Shown piece by piece: positions 1-6,149 of a stretch of DNA of 8,087 nucleotides. Location of the stretch: the NCBI GenBank assembly GCA_905479535.1, contig CAJQMW010000038.1, positions 1 through 8,087 of the forward strand. Direction: 5' to 3'. The translations under genes were made by a program, and so were the position numbers. Each line of letters begins with the position of its first letter. Within the stretch, counting starts at the first letter, position 1. The DNA is from an uncultured Maribacter sp. Lineage in GTDB: Bacteria; Bacteroidota; Bacteroidia; Flavobacteriales; Flavobacteriaceae. Under the pieces are notes generated by a model, which was not told where the DNA came from, searched no databases, and was given only the letters and a program-made list of their open reading frames with translations.

Positions 1-2627
1 TTAAAAGAACTAAACCTTTTATCATAATTAGAATAATCCTTATTATATTCCTGATGTCGTGATATTTCTTTGTGTAGAAATTCAGATAATGGTGAAGGAA
101 GTTCTCCAACCGAACCTTCATTTGTTTCAATTTCCTCAAAGAGATCTTTCGATATAATAATTTGACAATACGCTGGTACATCTTCTGAGTCCTTCTTTAA
201 TCTACCTTCAACAACGTGTAGAAATGCACTTTCCCCCGTAATCATCCCCTGATTGATTAGCTTTTGAGCAAACTCATCTTTAGGCACCAGGCCTTTGTCA
301 TACATAAACTTTTGCCAAAAACGACTGTACAATAAATGCCCCGTAGCATGTTCGCTTCCGCCAATGTACAAGTCCACATCTTGCCAATAATTAACGGCTT
401 CTTGGGAGAATATTTCTTCATCGTTATGCGGGTCCATGTACCGGTTAAAATACTGGGAACTGCCCGCCCAACCGGGCATGGTGTTCAGTTCTAAAGCCCC
501 TCCTAGCCTCCCCGAAGGGGAGGAATTGGCAAACTCTTTTTCTGAAACTACCTTACCTTCTTCACCATACTGCAACCAATACCATTCCTTGGCATTTCCT
601 AATGGTGGTTCTCCGGTTTCCGTGGGTAAATATTTGTCAACCTCCGGTAATTTTAATGGCAAGAACTTTTCATCCAGCATTTGTGGCATTCCGTCCGCAT
701 CATAATAAACAGGAAAAGGTTCTCCCCAATACCGCTGTCTGCTAAAAACGGCATCCCGCAAACGGTAGTTTATTTTGCCCTCGCCCTGTCCTAGGGTTTC
801 TAAAGTTTGAACAGCAATTTTGGATGCTTTCTTATAGGGAAGTCCATCCAAGAAATCGGAATTGGCAATGATTGTTTTTTCCTTGTCCGCAAAAGCTTCC
901 TCGGAAATATCTACACCTTTAAAAATATTGGGAATAGGGATGTTAAGATGTTTTGCAAAATCATAATCCCGCTGATCACCACAAGGAACGGACATTACCG
1001 CACCAGTACCATAACCGGCCAATACATAATCCCCGATCCAAATGGGAATAGGTTCCTTTGTAAACGGATGTTCGGCATAGGCTCCGGTAAATGCTCCAGT
1101 AATCGTTTTGACATCTGCCATACGATCCCGCTCGGATCGTTTTGCGGTAGCCTCAACATAGTCCTCCACCTCAGCTTTTTGTTCCAAGGTCGTGATTTTG
1201 GAGACCAATTCATGCTCCGGTGCCAAGGTCATAAAGGATACGCCAAAAATAGTATCCGGTCGGGTGGTGAAAACAGATATGATTTCTTGTGGACCGACCT
1301 CCCCCCAGCCCCCTCCCCAGGAGGGGGAGTTTTTCTGAGCTTCTAATTTTCTTTCAATTCTTGATAAGACACTGTCAATATTGTTCAAGACTTCGTCATT
1401 AGAAAAACGAATTACGGCATAGCCTTTTTTCTGTTCCAGTAGTAATTGTCGCTCTGCATCCTTATCCATTTGGTATTTATGGATTTCGCCATCTACTTCT
1501 ACGATCAGTTGTTTTTCGAGACATACAAAATCAACGATATATTCCGAGATAGGATGTTGTCTTCTAAATCTAGAATTGAGATTTCGTCTTCTAAGCGCTT
1601 CCCAAAGTTTTTTCTCAGCAGGAGTGGGATTTTTACGCATCTCCTTTGCTCTATCCAAAAGAGTCCCATAAATTTCCGAATCGCTTGTCATGTAACGAGG
1701 TGCGGTCCCCACTCCCACGGAGGGGGCTAGGGGGAGGTCAGCTGGAGGGAGGACCTTAAAAGTAACAGATGCCCCTTCACTCCTCCCGATCCAATTGGTT
1801 TGGGAATCTTTGAGCGGTTGAGGCCAATCAATTTTTTCCAACCCATCCAACAAACGTTGGGCGTATGCCGTAATACGCATGCTCCACTGGGTCATCTTTT
1901 TTCTAATGACGGGATGTCCCCCACGTTCTGAAACCCCGTTTACGATTTCGTCGTTCGCCAATACCGTACCTAATGCTGGGCACCAGTTGACTTCGGACTC
2001 TGCTAGATAGGTCAATCGATACTGTAATAATGTCTCTTGCTTTCTCTTATCCGAAAACGCTTTCCATTCGTCTGCAGAAAAATAGGCAATATCATCATCA
2101 CAAACCGCATTTACAGTTCTATTGCCGTCATTCTCAAAAATAGAAATTAGGCCTTCTACAGCTTCAGCCTTATCGGAATCCTTGTTATACCAAGAATTGA
2201 ACAGTTGGATGAAAATCCATTGGGTCCACTTGTAATACTCGGGGTCGGAAGTACGCACTTCCCTGCTCCAATCAAAAGAGAATCCAATCTGATCGAGCTG
2301 GCGACGATAGGTCTTTATGTTTTCTTCGGTCGTAATTGCAGGATGCTGTCCGGTCTGTATAGCATACTGCTCCGCTGGTAATCCAAAAGAATCATAGCCC
2401 TGGGGATGCAGTACATTAAATCCCTTGTGACGCTTGTAACGCGCATAAATATCACTGGCGATATATCCTAAAGGATGCCCCACATGCAGTCCGGCCCCAG
2501 AGGGATAGGGAAACATATCCAACACGTAAAACTTTTCCTTATCCGAGTTGTTCTCCGCTTTAAAAGTTTGGTTCTCCGCCCAGTATTTTTGCCATTTGGC
2601 CTCAATTTCGTTGAAATTGTAGTTCAT
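1..2627 (-). CDS. leuS: Leucyl-tRNA synthetase, 5' part (875 codons), carrying an in-frame DUF559 nuclease insertion
   Basis: Class I aminoacyl-tRNA synthetase that charges tRNA-Leu in the cytoplasm. The ATG at 2627 gives MNYNFNEIEAKWQKYW, the usual flavobacterial N-terminus. The HIGH signature is HVGH (residues 48-51) within YPSGAGLHVGHPLGY. The CP1 editing domain is recognised by VFTTRPDT (452-459) and GTGAVMSVP-CGDQRD (540-554, with the editing Asp). The catalytic core continues with SRQRYWGEPFPVYY and NTMPGWAGSS (715-724), then GGSEHATGHLLYSRFW. KMSKS and the anticodon-binding domain lie beyond the left edge. The frame is open without a stop from 2627 to the edge, although it contains two foreign-looking segments. 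Residues about 293-446 are a DUF559 endonuclease domain with repeat-encoded ends, and residues about 702-711 are encoded by a short palindromic repeat. Both are in frame, so a full-length enlarged LeuRS could be made. The gene is divergent from the T9SS protein gene. Identity is certain; whether the enlarged enzyme is active is unknown. Confidence 0.97.
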   Translation of the reverse strand, partial: MNYNFNEIEAKWQKYWAENQTFKAENNSDKEKFYVLDMFPYPSGAGLHVGHPLGYIASDIYARYKRHKGFNVLHPQGYDSFGLPAEQYAIQTGQHPAITTEENIKTYRRQLDQIGFSFDWSREVRTSDPEYYKWTQWIFIQLFNSWYNKDSDKAEAVEGLISIFENDGNRTVNAVCDDDIAYFSADEWKAFSDKRKQETLLQYRLTYLAESEVNWCPALGTVLANDEIVNGVSERGGHPVIRKKMTQWSMRITAYAQRLLDGLEKIDWPQPLKDSQTNWIGRSEGASVTFKVLPPADLPLAPSVGVGTAPRYMTSDSEIYGTLLDRAKEMRKNPTPAEKKLWEALRRRNLNSRFRRQHPISEYIVDFVCLEKQLIVEVDGEIHKYQMDKDAERQLLLEQKKGYAVIRFSNDEVLNNIDSVLSRIERKLEAQKNSPSWGGGWGEVGPQEIISVFTTRPDTIFGVSFMTLAPEHELVSKITTLEQKAEVEDYVEATAKRSERDRMADVKTITGAFTGAYAEHPFTKEPIPIWIGDYVLAGYGTGAVMSVPCGDQRDYDFAKHLNIPIPNIFKGVDISEEAFADKEKTIIANSDFLDGLPYKKASKIAVQTLETLGQGEGKINYRLRDAVFSRQRYWGEPFPVYYDADGMPQMLDEKFLPLKLPEVDKYLPTETGEPPLGNAKEWYWLQYGEEGKVVSEKEFANSSPSGRLGGALELNTMPGWAGSSQYFNRYMDPHNDEEIFSQEAVNYWQDVDLYIGGSEHATGHLLYSRFWQKFMYDKGLVPKDEFAQKLINQGMITGESAFLHVVEGRLKKDSEDVPAYCQIIISKDLFEEIETNEGSVGELPSPLSEFLHKEISRHQEYNKDYSNYDKRFSSF
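496..524. repeat. Solo palindromic repeat of the same family, translated within leuS
   Basis: The plus strand reads GCCCCTCC-TAGCC followed by the perfect hairpin CCTCCCC-GAA-GGGGAGG (507-523). It shares the layout of the repeats bounding the DUF559 segment: C-rich arm, TAGCC, hairpin, GGA. It lies in frame in leuS and encodes about residues 702-711 (SSPSGRLGGA) just before the conserved NTMPGWAGSS block, in a part of LeuRS that is variable between species. It has no nuclease gene and looks like a solo, non-autonomous copy. Confidence 0.75.
1296..1328. repeat. Terminal inverted repeat (3' end in leuS sense) of the DUF559 segment
   Basis: This 33-bp GC-rich repeat starts GACCTCCCCCC-AGCCCCCTCC, continues CCA and then GGAGGGGGA. 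It can fold on itself (CCCCTCC, CCA loop, GGAGGGG). Compared with the reverse complement of the repeat at 1706-1739, the first 21 positions differ at one base; the hairpin loop differs and the distal arm is similar. In leuS it is translated as roughly NSPSWGGGWGEV, an unusual Gly/Trp-rich stretch unlike LeuRS. Confidence 0.85.
1706..1739. repeat. Terminal inverted repeat (5' end in leuS sense) of the DUF559 segment
   Basis: This 34-bp partner of the repeat at 1296-1328 is in inverted orientation. On the minus strand it reads GACCTCCCCCT-AGCCCCCTCC, then GTG, then GGAGTGGGGA. The hairpin arms CCCCTCC and GGAGTGGGG flank a GTG loop with one bulge or mismatch. It is translated in leuS as a Pro-rich linker (DLPLAPSVGVG) immediately before M313. 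Confidence 0.85.
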
Positions 2628-2713
2628 CCTAAATTCTATAAAAAAGAAAATGACCACATCCGAATTTCAGTTTACTGCATATTCTTCTATGATCTTTTAA
2701 TTAAAATCAACTA

Positions 2714-2721
2714 CAAAAGTA
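2714..2721 (-). promoter_or_regulatory. Candidate leuS -7 promoter box
   Basis: On the minus strand this is TACTTTTG, an exact match to the Bacteroidota -7 consensus TAnnTTTG. No clear TTG -33 element is visible at the expected distance; the sequence there is T-rich. Initiation a few bases downstream would give a leader of about 80 nt. The leader contains the 12-bp palindrome TTTTAATTAAAA (2695-2706) and no recognisable riboswitch. The rest of the 196-bp divergent region (2628-2823) shows no gene. Confidence 0.4.
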
Positions 2722-2811
2722 GGCGTAATCGATGAAAGTTAAAAAGATAATGCCGAATAACATGCTACATCATCAGAACGCAATTAAAAGAGGCTTTTTA
2801 ACCAAATATGG

Positions 2812-2819
2812 TATCTTAG
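2812..2819 (+). promoter_or_regulatory. Candidate -7 box for the T9SS protein gene
   Basis: TATCTTAG matches TAnnTTTG at all but one fixed position and lies only 4 nt before the GTG start codon. Transcription from it would give a leaderless or nearly leaderless mRNA. No clear -33 TTG is seen. Confidence 0.3.
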
Positions 2820-2823
2820 AACC

Positions 2824-4701
2824 GTGAAAGATGCAAGTCCCAAATGGTTTATCTCCGCACTTATTCTTATAGGTTTTTTCATTACCGACCTACAAGCACA
2901 ACTAGGTTTTTGTGCCGGTAGCTCCGGTGACCCCATTTTTACGGAAGATTTTGGGAGTGGACCTACTGATGCACCTGCGTTGCCATTTGGGACCACGAGC
3001 TATAATTTTACTACGGGAACCCCTACAGATGGAGACTATACCATCTCCAGCACGACCAATTATTATGACTGGCTCAACATCCAAGATCATACCCCTGGGG
3101 ATACCAACGGCAAATCTTTTATCGTGAACGCCAGTTTTACCGCAGGGGAGTTTTATCAGCGTCAAGTAAACGGTCTTTGTGAAAATACGACCTATGAATT
3201 TTCTTCTTGGTTGATTAATCTTCAATCGGCAGTAGGGTGTGAGGGCAACAGTATTCCCATAAACGTACGATTTCAGATTTGGGACGAAACGGATACCAAC
3301 TTATTGGCCCAAGGGGACACTGGAAATATTTCAGCTTCGGGCACCGCTAGCTGGGAGCAATATGCACTTGTCTTCCAAACACTTCCAGGCCAGACTTCCG
3401 TAATTCTCAAAATGAGGAACAACAGCAACGGGGGTTGTGGCAACGACCTTGCCATTGATGATATCGTCTTTCGCTCTTGTGGAGATTCCGTTGCTGTTTT
3501 GACCAACCAAGACGAAGCTTCCATTACCGTATGCGAAGACCAAGGCACCGTTTCCGCTACCTTAATGGCAACACCAGATTTTTCCATATTCACTTCACAT
3601 GCCTACCAATGGCAACAAAGTACGGATGAAGTTAATTGGATCGATATTGCTGGCGAAACCAACAGCACCTTTACGACACCTCAAATAAGCACTACCAGTT
3701 ATTACCGCGTGAAGGTGGCCGAGGACGCCATAAACGTCTCCAATGATCTTTGCAATGTGATATCGGACGTATTCGAAGTCTTGATTGTTCCCATTCCTCC
3801 TGCGCCCACCAGTAACGGTGACGTGACCAGATGCGCAGATGAAGTAACCCCGTTAAGTGTATCCGTACCGGGCAATTATAGTATTAATTGGTATGATGCC
3901 CCAACGGGAGGCACCCTGCTTCTGGAAAATAACTCCGAATTTAATCCAGCCCAAGAAGGAACTTATTATGCGGAAATGAATTCTACCTTGATCGATTGTC
4001 CTTCAAATTCCAGAACTGCAGTTTCGTTGATTATAAATTCGTTGCCAGCGGTTCAGGATGAATCATTAACCTTCTGTGAAAACACCTCCATAGTCCTATC
4101 CGCAGATTTGGACGATGTGGATTACCAATGGAATACGGGAGCAACCACCAGAGATATAGAAGTCGATGTTCCGGGTGTATATTCGGTTTTGGTGACCGAT
4201 ACCAACGGTTGTTCAAATACAAAGACCATTACCTTGGAACAAATAGATTTACCCATTATTGAAAATATCATTTCTGATGGCCCTTCCATACTAGTCACCA
4301 CCGCAAATGATGGAGATTTTGAATATGCATTGGATAATACAGATTATCAAGACAGTCCTTTTTTTGATGCGGTTCCTGGAGGTCGGTATGTAATTTATGT
4401 AAGGGACAAAGCAGATTGTGGTGGTGTAAGTCAGGAATACCTTCACTTGGTTATTCCTAAATTCTTTACTCCAAATGGAGACAACATCAACGATGTCTTT
4501 ATCGCTGAAGGTCCGAAAGCATTCAACAACAATGAACTTTTTATTTTTGACCGATTTGGCAAATTACTCAAAAACGGCCGTCAAGATTCGGCATTTTGGG
4601 ATGGCACTTTTAATGGTCAACAGTTACCGGCAGGCAATTACTGGTATAGGATTATCGTTGATGAAACTATCTACTCGGGAGCTTTGGTACTTAAGCGATG
4701 A
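2824..4701 (+). CDS. Secreted Ig-like surface protein with T9SS type B (gliding-motility-associated) C-terminal sorting domain
   Basis: A 625-residue protein starting at GTG; an in-frame TAA at 2785 and the lack of other start codons make this the only sensible start. Residues 1-26 look like a signal peptide (WFISALILIGFFI, then an LQAQ-type cleavage site). Residues about 30-220 form a flavobacterial extracellular beta-rich domain with GEFYQRQV, IPINVRFQIWDET, LPGQTSVILKM and CGNDLAIDDI. About four Ig/PKD-like repeats follow (roughly 223-322, 323-408, 409-475, 476-543), several opening with VCED, RCAD or FCEN and containing paired Cys and QW motifs. Residues about 544-625 (FFTPNGDNINDVF ... 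FDRFGKLL ... FWDGTFNGQQLPAGNYWYRI ... GALVLKR) match the type B CTD, which directs export through the type IX system and retention or release at the surface. Likely an adhesin or surface-binding protein; the ligand is unknown. It is a single gene between leuS and ftsX, with no partner visible. Confidence 0.92.
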   Translation: MKDASPKWFISALILIGFFITDLQAQLGFCAGSSGDPIFTEDFGSGPTDAPALPFGTTSYNFTTGTPTDGDYTISSTTNYYDWLNIQDHTPGDTNGKSFIVNASFTAGEFYQRQVNGLCENTTYEFSSWLINLQSAVGCEGNSIPINVRFQIWDETDTNLLAQGDTGNISASGTASWEQYALVFQTLPGQTSVILKMRNNSNGGCGNDLAIDDIVFRSCGDSVAVLTNQDEASITVCEDQGTVSATLMATPDFSIFTSHAYQWQQSTDEVNWIDIAGETNSTFTTPQISTTSYYRVKVAEDAINVSNDLCNVISDVFEVLIVPIPPAPTSNGDVTRCADEVTPLSVSVPGNYSINWYDAPTGGTLLLENNSEFNPAQEGTYYAEMNSTLIDCPSNSRTAVSLIINSLPAVQDESLTFCENTSIVLSADLDDVDYQWNTGATTRDIEVDVPGVYSVLVTDTNGCSNTKTITLEQIDLPIIENIISDGPSILVTTANDGDFEYALDNTDYQDSPFFDAVPGGRYVIYVRDKADCGGVSQEYLHLVIPKFFTPNGDNINDVFIAEGPKAFNNNELFIFDRFGKLLKNGRQDSAFWDGTFNGQQLPAGNYWYRIIVDETIYSGALVLKR

Positions 4702-4803
4702 TTGTTCCACATAGATTATCCAAGGTATTCATTGAAATCATTTCCCAGTTTATCAAGTTTTATAAATTTCGCTCGCCAATAAAAAATTTCTTGAAACCGA
4801 CTA

Positions 4804-4827
4804 TCCCCGAGACAAAGCCGTCGGGGA
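4804..4827. repeat. Inverted repeat in the T9SS-gene/ftsX intergenic region
   Basis: TCCCCGA and TCGGGGA form a perfect 7-bp stem around a 10-nt loop. It lies about 100 bp after the T9SS gene stop and about 90 bp before ftsX. It may help end transcription of the upstream gene or be another dispersed repeat. It is followed by AATTATTTAG rather than a solid T-run, so a classical intrinsic terminator is not well supported. The rest of the 213-bp gap shows no gene. Confidence 0.45.
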
Positions 4828-4887
4828 ATTATTTAGATTAATGCATTGATCTCTAATTTTAATAAGCTTCATTTCACATTACTTTCC

Positions 4888-4895
4888 TATTTTTA
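4888..4895 (+). promoter_or_regulatory. Candidate -7 box for ftsX
   Basis: TATTTTTA matches TAnnTTTG except at the last base and lies 19 nt before the preferred ATG of ftsX. A transcript starting just after it would exclude the upstream TTG at 4846, supporting the ATG at 4915 as the real start. Confidence 0.3.
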
Positions 4896-4914
4896 CATCA
4901 CCTTATTTAGTCCT

Positions 4915-5793
4915 ATGAGTACTTCTTTTGAAAACTACCAAAGACGAAAGTTGATTTCTTCCTATTTCTCCGTAGTGCTGAGTATTGCTTTGGTGTTGTT
5001 TCTTTTAGGTATTCTGGGACTTCTGGTCCTCAACACCAAAAAAATGGCGGACCGCTCCAAGGAACAGATAACCATTTCTATATTTTTAAAGGAAGATGCG
5101 AAAGAATTGGAAGTGGAACAATTACAAAAGACCTTGGCCATGTCCGATTATACAAAATCGGCTACTTATGTTTCCAAAGAGGCGGCAGCAGAACAACACA
5201 GTCAAGAAATAGGAGAGGATTTTGTGGATTATCTAGGGTATAACCCGCTTAAAAATTCCATTGATGTTAAACTGAACGCTGATTTCGTCACCGCTGAAAA
5301 GGTTACGGAGATAGCCGCTGAGCTCTCTGAGAAAAGTTATGTGGACGAAGTAAGCTATGATAAGGTATTGGTAGGCATGGTCGCAAAAAGTGTGGAGAAA
5401 ATTGGTTTTTGGATACTGGTCGCCAGTGCCATATTTACGTTTATAGCCGTTTTATTGATCAACAGTTCCATTCGGTTATCCATCTATTCCAAACGTTTTA
5501 TTATCAAGACCATGCAAATGGTGGGTGCGACCAAGACCTTTATTAGAAGACCTTTTATTTGGCAGAATATAAAACTAGGGATGGTCGGTGCCTTATTGGC
5601 ACTTTTGGCAATTGGCGGTGTCATTTATTATGTGAATACCAATTTTCAGGATTTGGGCCTTTTGGAAGACCCCACCATATTGATCATACTTCTGGTAGGC
5701 GTGTTTGTATTGGGTATCTTAATTTCATTGGTAAGCACCTATTTTGCTACCCAACGCTTTCTAAACCTTAGAACGGACGAATTATATTATTAA
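4915..5793 (+). CDS. ftsX: Cell division protein FtsX (ABC-transporter-like permease)
   Basis: A 292-residue inner-membrane protein. FtsX pairs with the ATPase FtsE at the division site and in many bacteria controls peptidoglycan hydrolases. The ATG at 4915 gives MSTSFENYQRRKLISSYFSV, the normal start of flavobacterial FtsX; a longer frame from TTG at 4846 would add 23 residues with no family likeness. Predicted membrane spans are about 18-39, 163-184, 219-240 and 256-278, with a large extracytoplasmic loop (about 40-160) between the first two, the FtsX topology. Typical signatures are ITISIFLKEDA, YVSKEAA, GEDFVDYLGYNPL, SIDVKL, and LINSSIRLSIYSKRFIIKTMQMVGAT just after TM2. ftsE is not in the window, as is common in this phylum. 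ftsX is followed by a palindromic repeat and then DUF3098 and uppP. Confidence 0.95.
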   Translation: MSTSFENYQRRKLISSYFSVVLSIALVLFLLGILGLLVLNTKKMADRSKEQITISIFLKEDAKELEVEQLQKTLAMSDYTKSATYVSKEAAAEQHSQEIGEDFVDYLGYNPLKNSIDVKLNADFVTAEKVTEIAAELSEKSYVDEVSYDKVLVGMVAKSVEKIGFWILVASAIFTFIAVLLINSSIRLSIYSKRFIIKTMQMVGATKTFIRRPFIWQNIKLGMVGALLALLAIGGVIYYVNTNFQDLGLLEDPTILIILLVGVFVLGILISLVSTYFATQRFLNLRTDELYY

Positions 5794-5794
5794 A

Positions 5795-5824
5795 GGCCTC
5801 CCCTAATCCCTCCAAAGGAGGGGA
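5795..5824. repeat. Solo palindromic repeat of the leuS/DUF559 family, directly after ftsX
   Basis: GGCCTCCCCTAATCCCTCC, then AAA, then GGAGGGGA. The stem is CCCTCC/GGAGGG around an AAA loop. Its layout matches the repeats at 1296-1328, 1706-1739 and 496-524 (CCTCCCC, TA plus two bases, CCCTCC hairpin, GGA). It begins one base after the ftsX TAA. No T-run follows, so it is not an obvious terminator, though an RNA hairpin here could protect the ftsX transcript end. Confidence 0.75.
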
Positions 5825-5873
5825 ACACATTTAATTTCTTACCAAATGCCAATTTATTTATGGGCAACTTCAC

Positions 5874-5881
5874 TAAATTTG
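5874..5881 (+). promoter_or_regulatory. -7 promoter box for the DUF3098-uppP unit
   Basis: TAAATTTG is an exact match to TAnnTTTG and lies 4 nt before the ATG at 5886. A start site a few bases downstream would fall on or next to the ATG, implying a leaderless mRNA. No good -33 TTG is seen. It would give DUF3098 and uppP transcription independent of ftsX. Confidence 0.5.
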
Positions 5882-5885
5882 TAAC

Positions 5886-6149
5886 ATGAGTAAAAAAAAT
5901 AGAGCTGACCGGACCCCTAAACAGGATTTCATTTTTCAGAAGAAAAATTACCTTTTTATGTTTATTGGTATAGCTTTTATTGCCCTAGGTTTCATACTTA
6001 TGAGTGGAGGCGGAAGTGATGACCCTAATGTATTTAATCCCGAAATCTATAATTTCAGAAGAATTAGGTTGGCGCCAACTTTAGTACTCATTGGGCTAGG
6101 TATCGAGGTTTATGCGATTTTGTTGAATCCCTACAAAAAAAAGGACTAG
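5886..6149 (+). CDS. DUF3098 family small membrane protein
   Basis: An 87-residue protein with a basic N-terminus (MSKKNRADRTPKQDFIF), a first membrane helix at about 24-43 (LFMFIGIAFIALGFILMSGG), a short exposed segment with DDPNVFNPEIYNFRRIRLAP, a second helix at about 62-79 and a lysine-rich tail. The spacing of the DPN-VFNPEIY-F-RRI-LAP motif is characteristic of DUF3098, a Bacteroidota family of unknown function. The position between ftsX and uppP is typical and suggests an envelope-related role (inference). Its TAG stop is immediately followed by the TTG of uppP, so translation of the two is probably coupled. Length is normal for the family. Confidence 0.9.
   Translation: MSKKNRADRTPKQDFIFQKKNYLFMFIGIAFIALGFILMSGGGSDDPNVFNPEIYNFRRIRLAPTLVLIGLGIEVYAILLNPYKKKD

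Larger units (their letters stand above)
1296..1739 (-). mobile_element. DUF559 (Vsr-like PD-(D/E)XK) endonuclease segment inserted in frame in leuS, bounded by inverted repeats
   Basis: Seen: a 444-bp block (148 codons) lies between the LeuRS strands TFKV (to residue 292) and EIISVFTTRPDT (from 448), where ordinary LeuRS has only a short loop. It begins and ends with matching inverted repeats. The interior (residues about 319-429, nt 1341-1673) reads as a DUF559 domain: RAKEMRKNPTPAEKKLWEAL (326-345), RFRRQHPISEYIVDF (353-367), LIVEVDGEIH (374-383) and GYAVIRFSNDEVLNNI (402-417). The acidic residues expected at the active site are present: D366, then ten residues, then E377-V-D379. Known: DUF559 proteins belong to the Vsr/PD-(D/E)XK nuclease fold and are usually free proteins of about 110-130 residues. 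Inferred: this was a stand-alone gene that lost its stop codon, or is a mobile segment adapted to read-through. An internal ATG (M313, nt 1691-1689) just inside the repeat could be the ancestral start. It could instead be a fixed domain inherited in this lineage; homologues would tell. Confidence 0.85.

Noticed and set aside
807..1346. Plus-strand open frame of 179 codons opposite leuS (also those at 436-705, 1446-1730 and 2475-2735)
   Set aside because: They lie antisense to a clearly coding synthetase, have no family likeness, and are open only because of the codon pattern of leuS.
1296..1739. Intein or group I/II intron in leuS
   Set aside because: No intein splicing blocks (N-terminal Cys/Ser block A, C-terminal HN plus Cys/Ser/Thr), and the segment is small and wholly a DUF559 domain plus repeat-encoded linkers. 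An intron would not need to stay in frame without stops.
1291..1755. GGACC occurs at both outer flanks of the DUF559 segment (1291-1295 and 1751-1755), suggesting a 5-bp target-site duplication
   Set aside because: Element plus one duplication would be 460 bp, not a multiple of three, so it would break leuS. The right copy also lies 11 bp outside the inverted repeat. Probably chance in GC-rich sequence.
2628..2823. Riboswitch or T-box leader for leuS in the divergent intergenic region
   Set aside because: No conserved T-box sequence or recognisable riboswitch core was seen. Only a short AT palindrome and promoter-like boxes are visible.
3273..3593. Minus-strand frames opposite the T9SS gene
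   Set aside because: Antisense shadows of a gene with strong domain evidence; their translations are low in family-like features.
4846..4914. Longer ftsX with a TTG start at 4846
   Set aside because: The 23 added residues have no resemblance to FtsX, a promoter-like box lies inside them, and the ATG at 4915 gives the typical N-terminus.
5795..5824. Intrinsic terminator after ftsX
   Set aside because: The hairpin is not followed by a T-run, and its sequence matches the repeats found within leuS, so it is better explained as a dispersed repeat.
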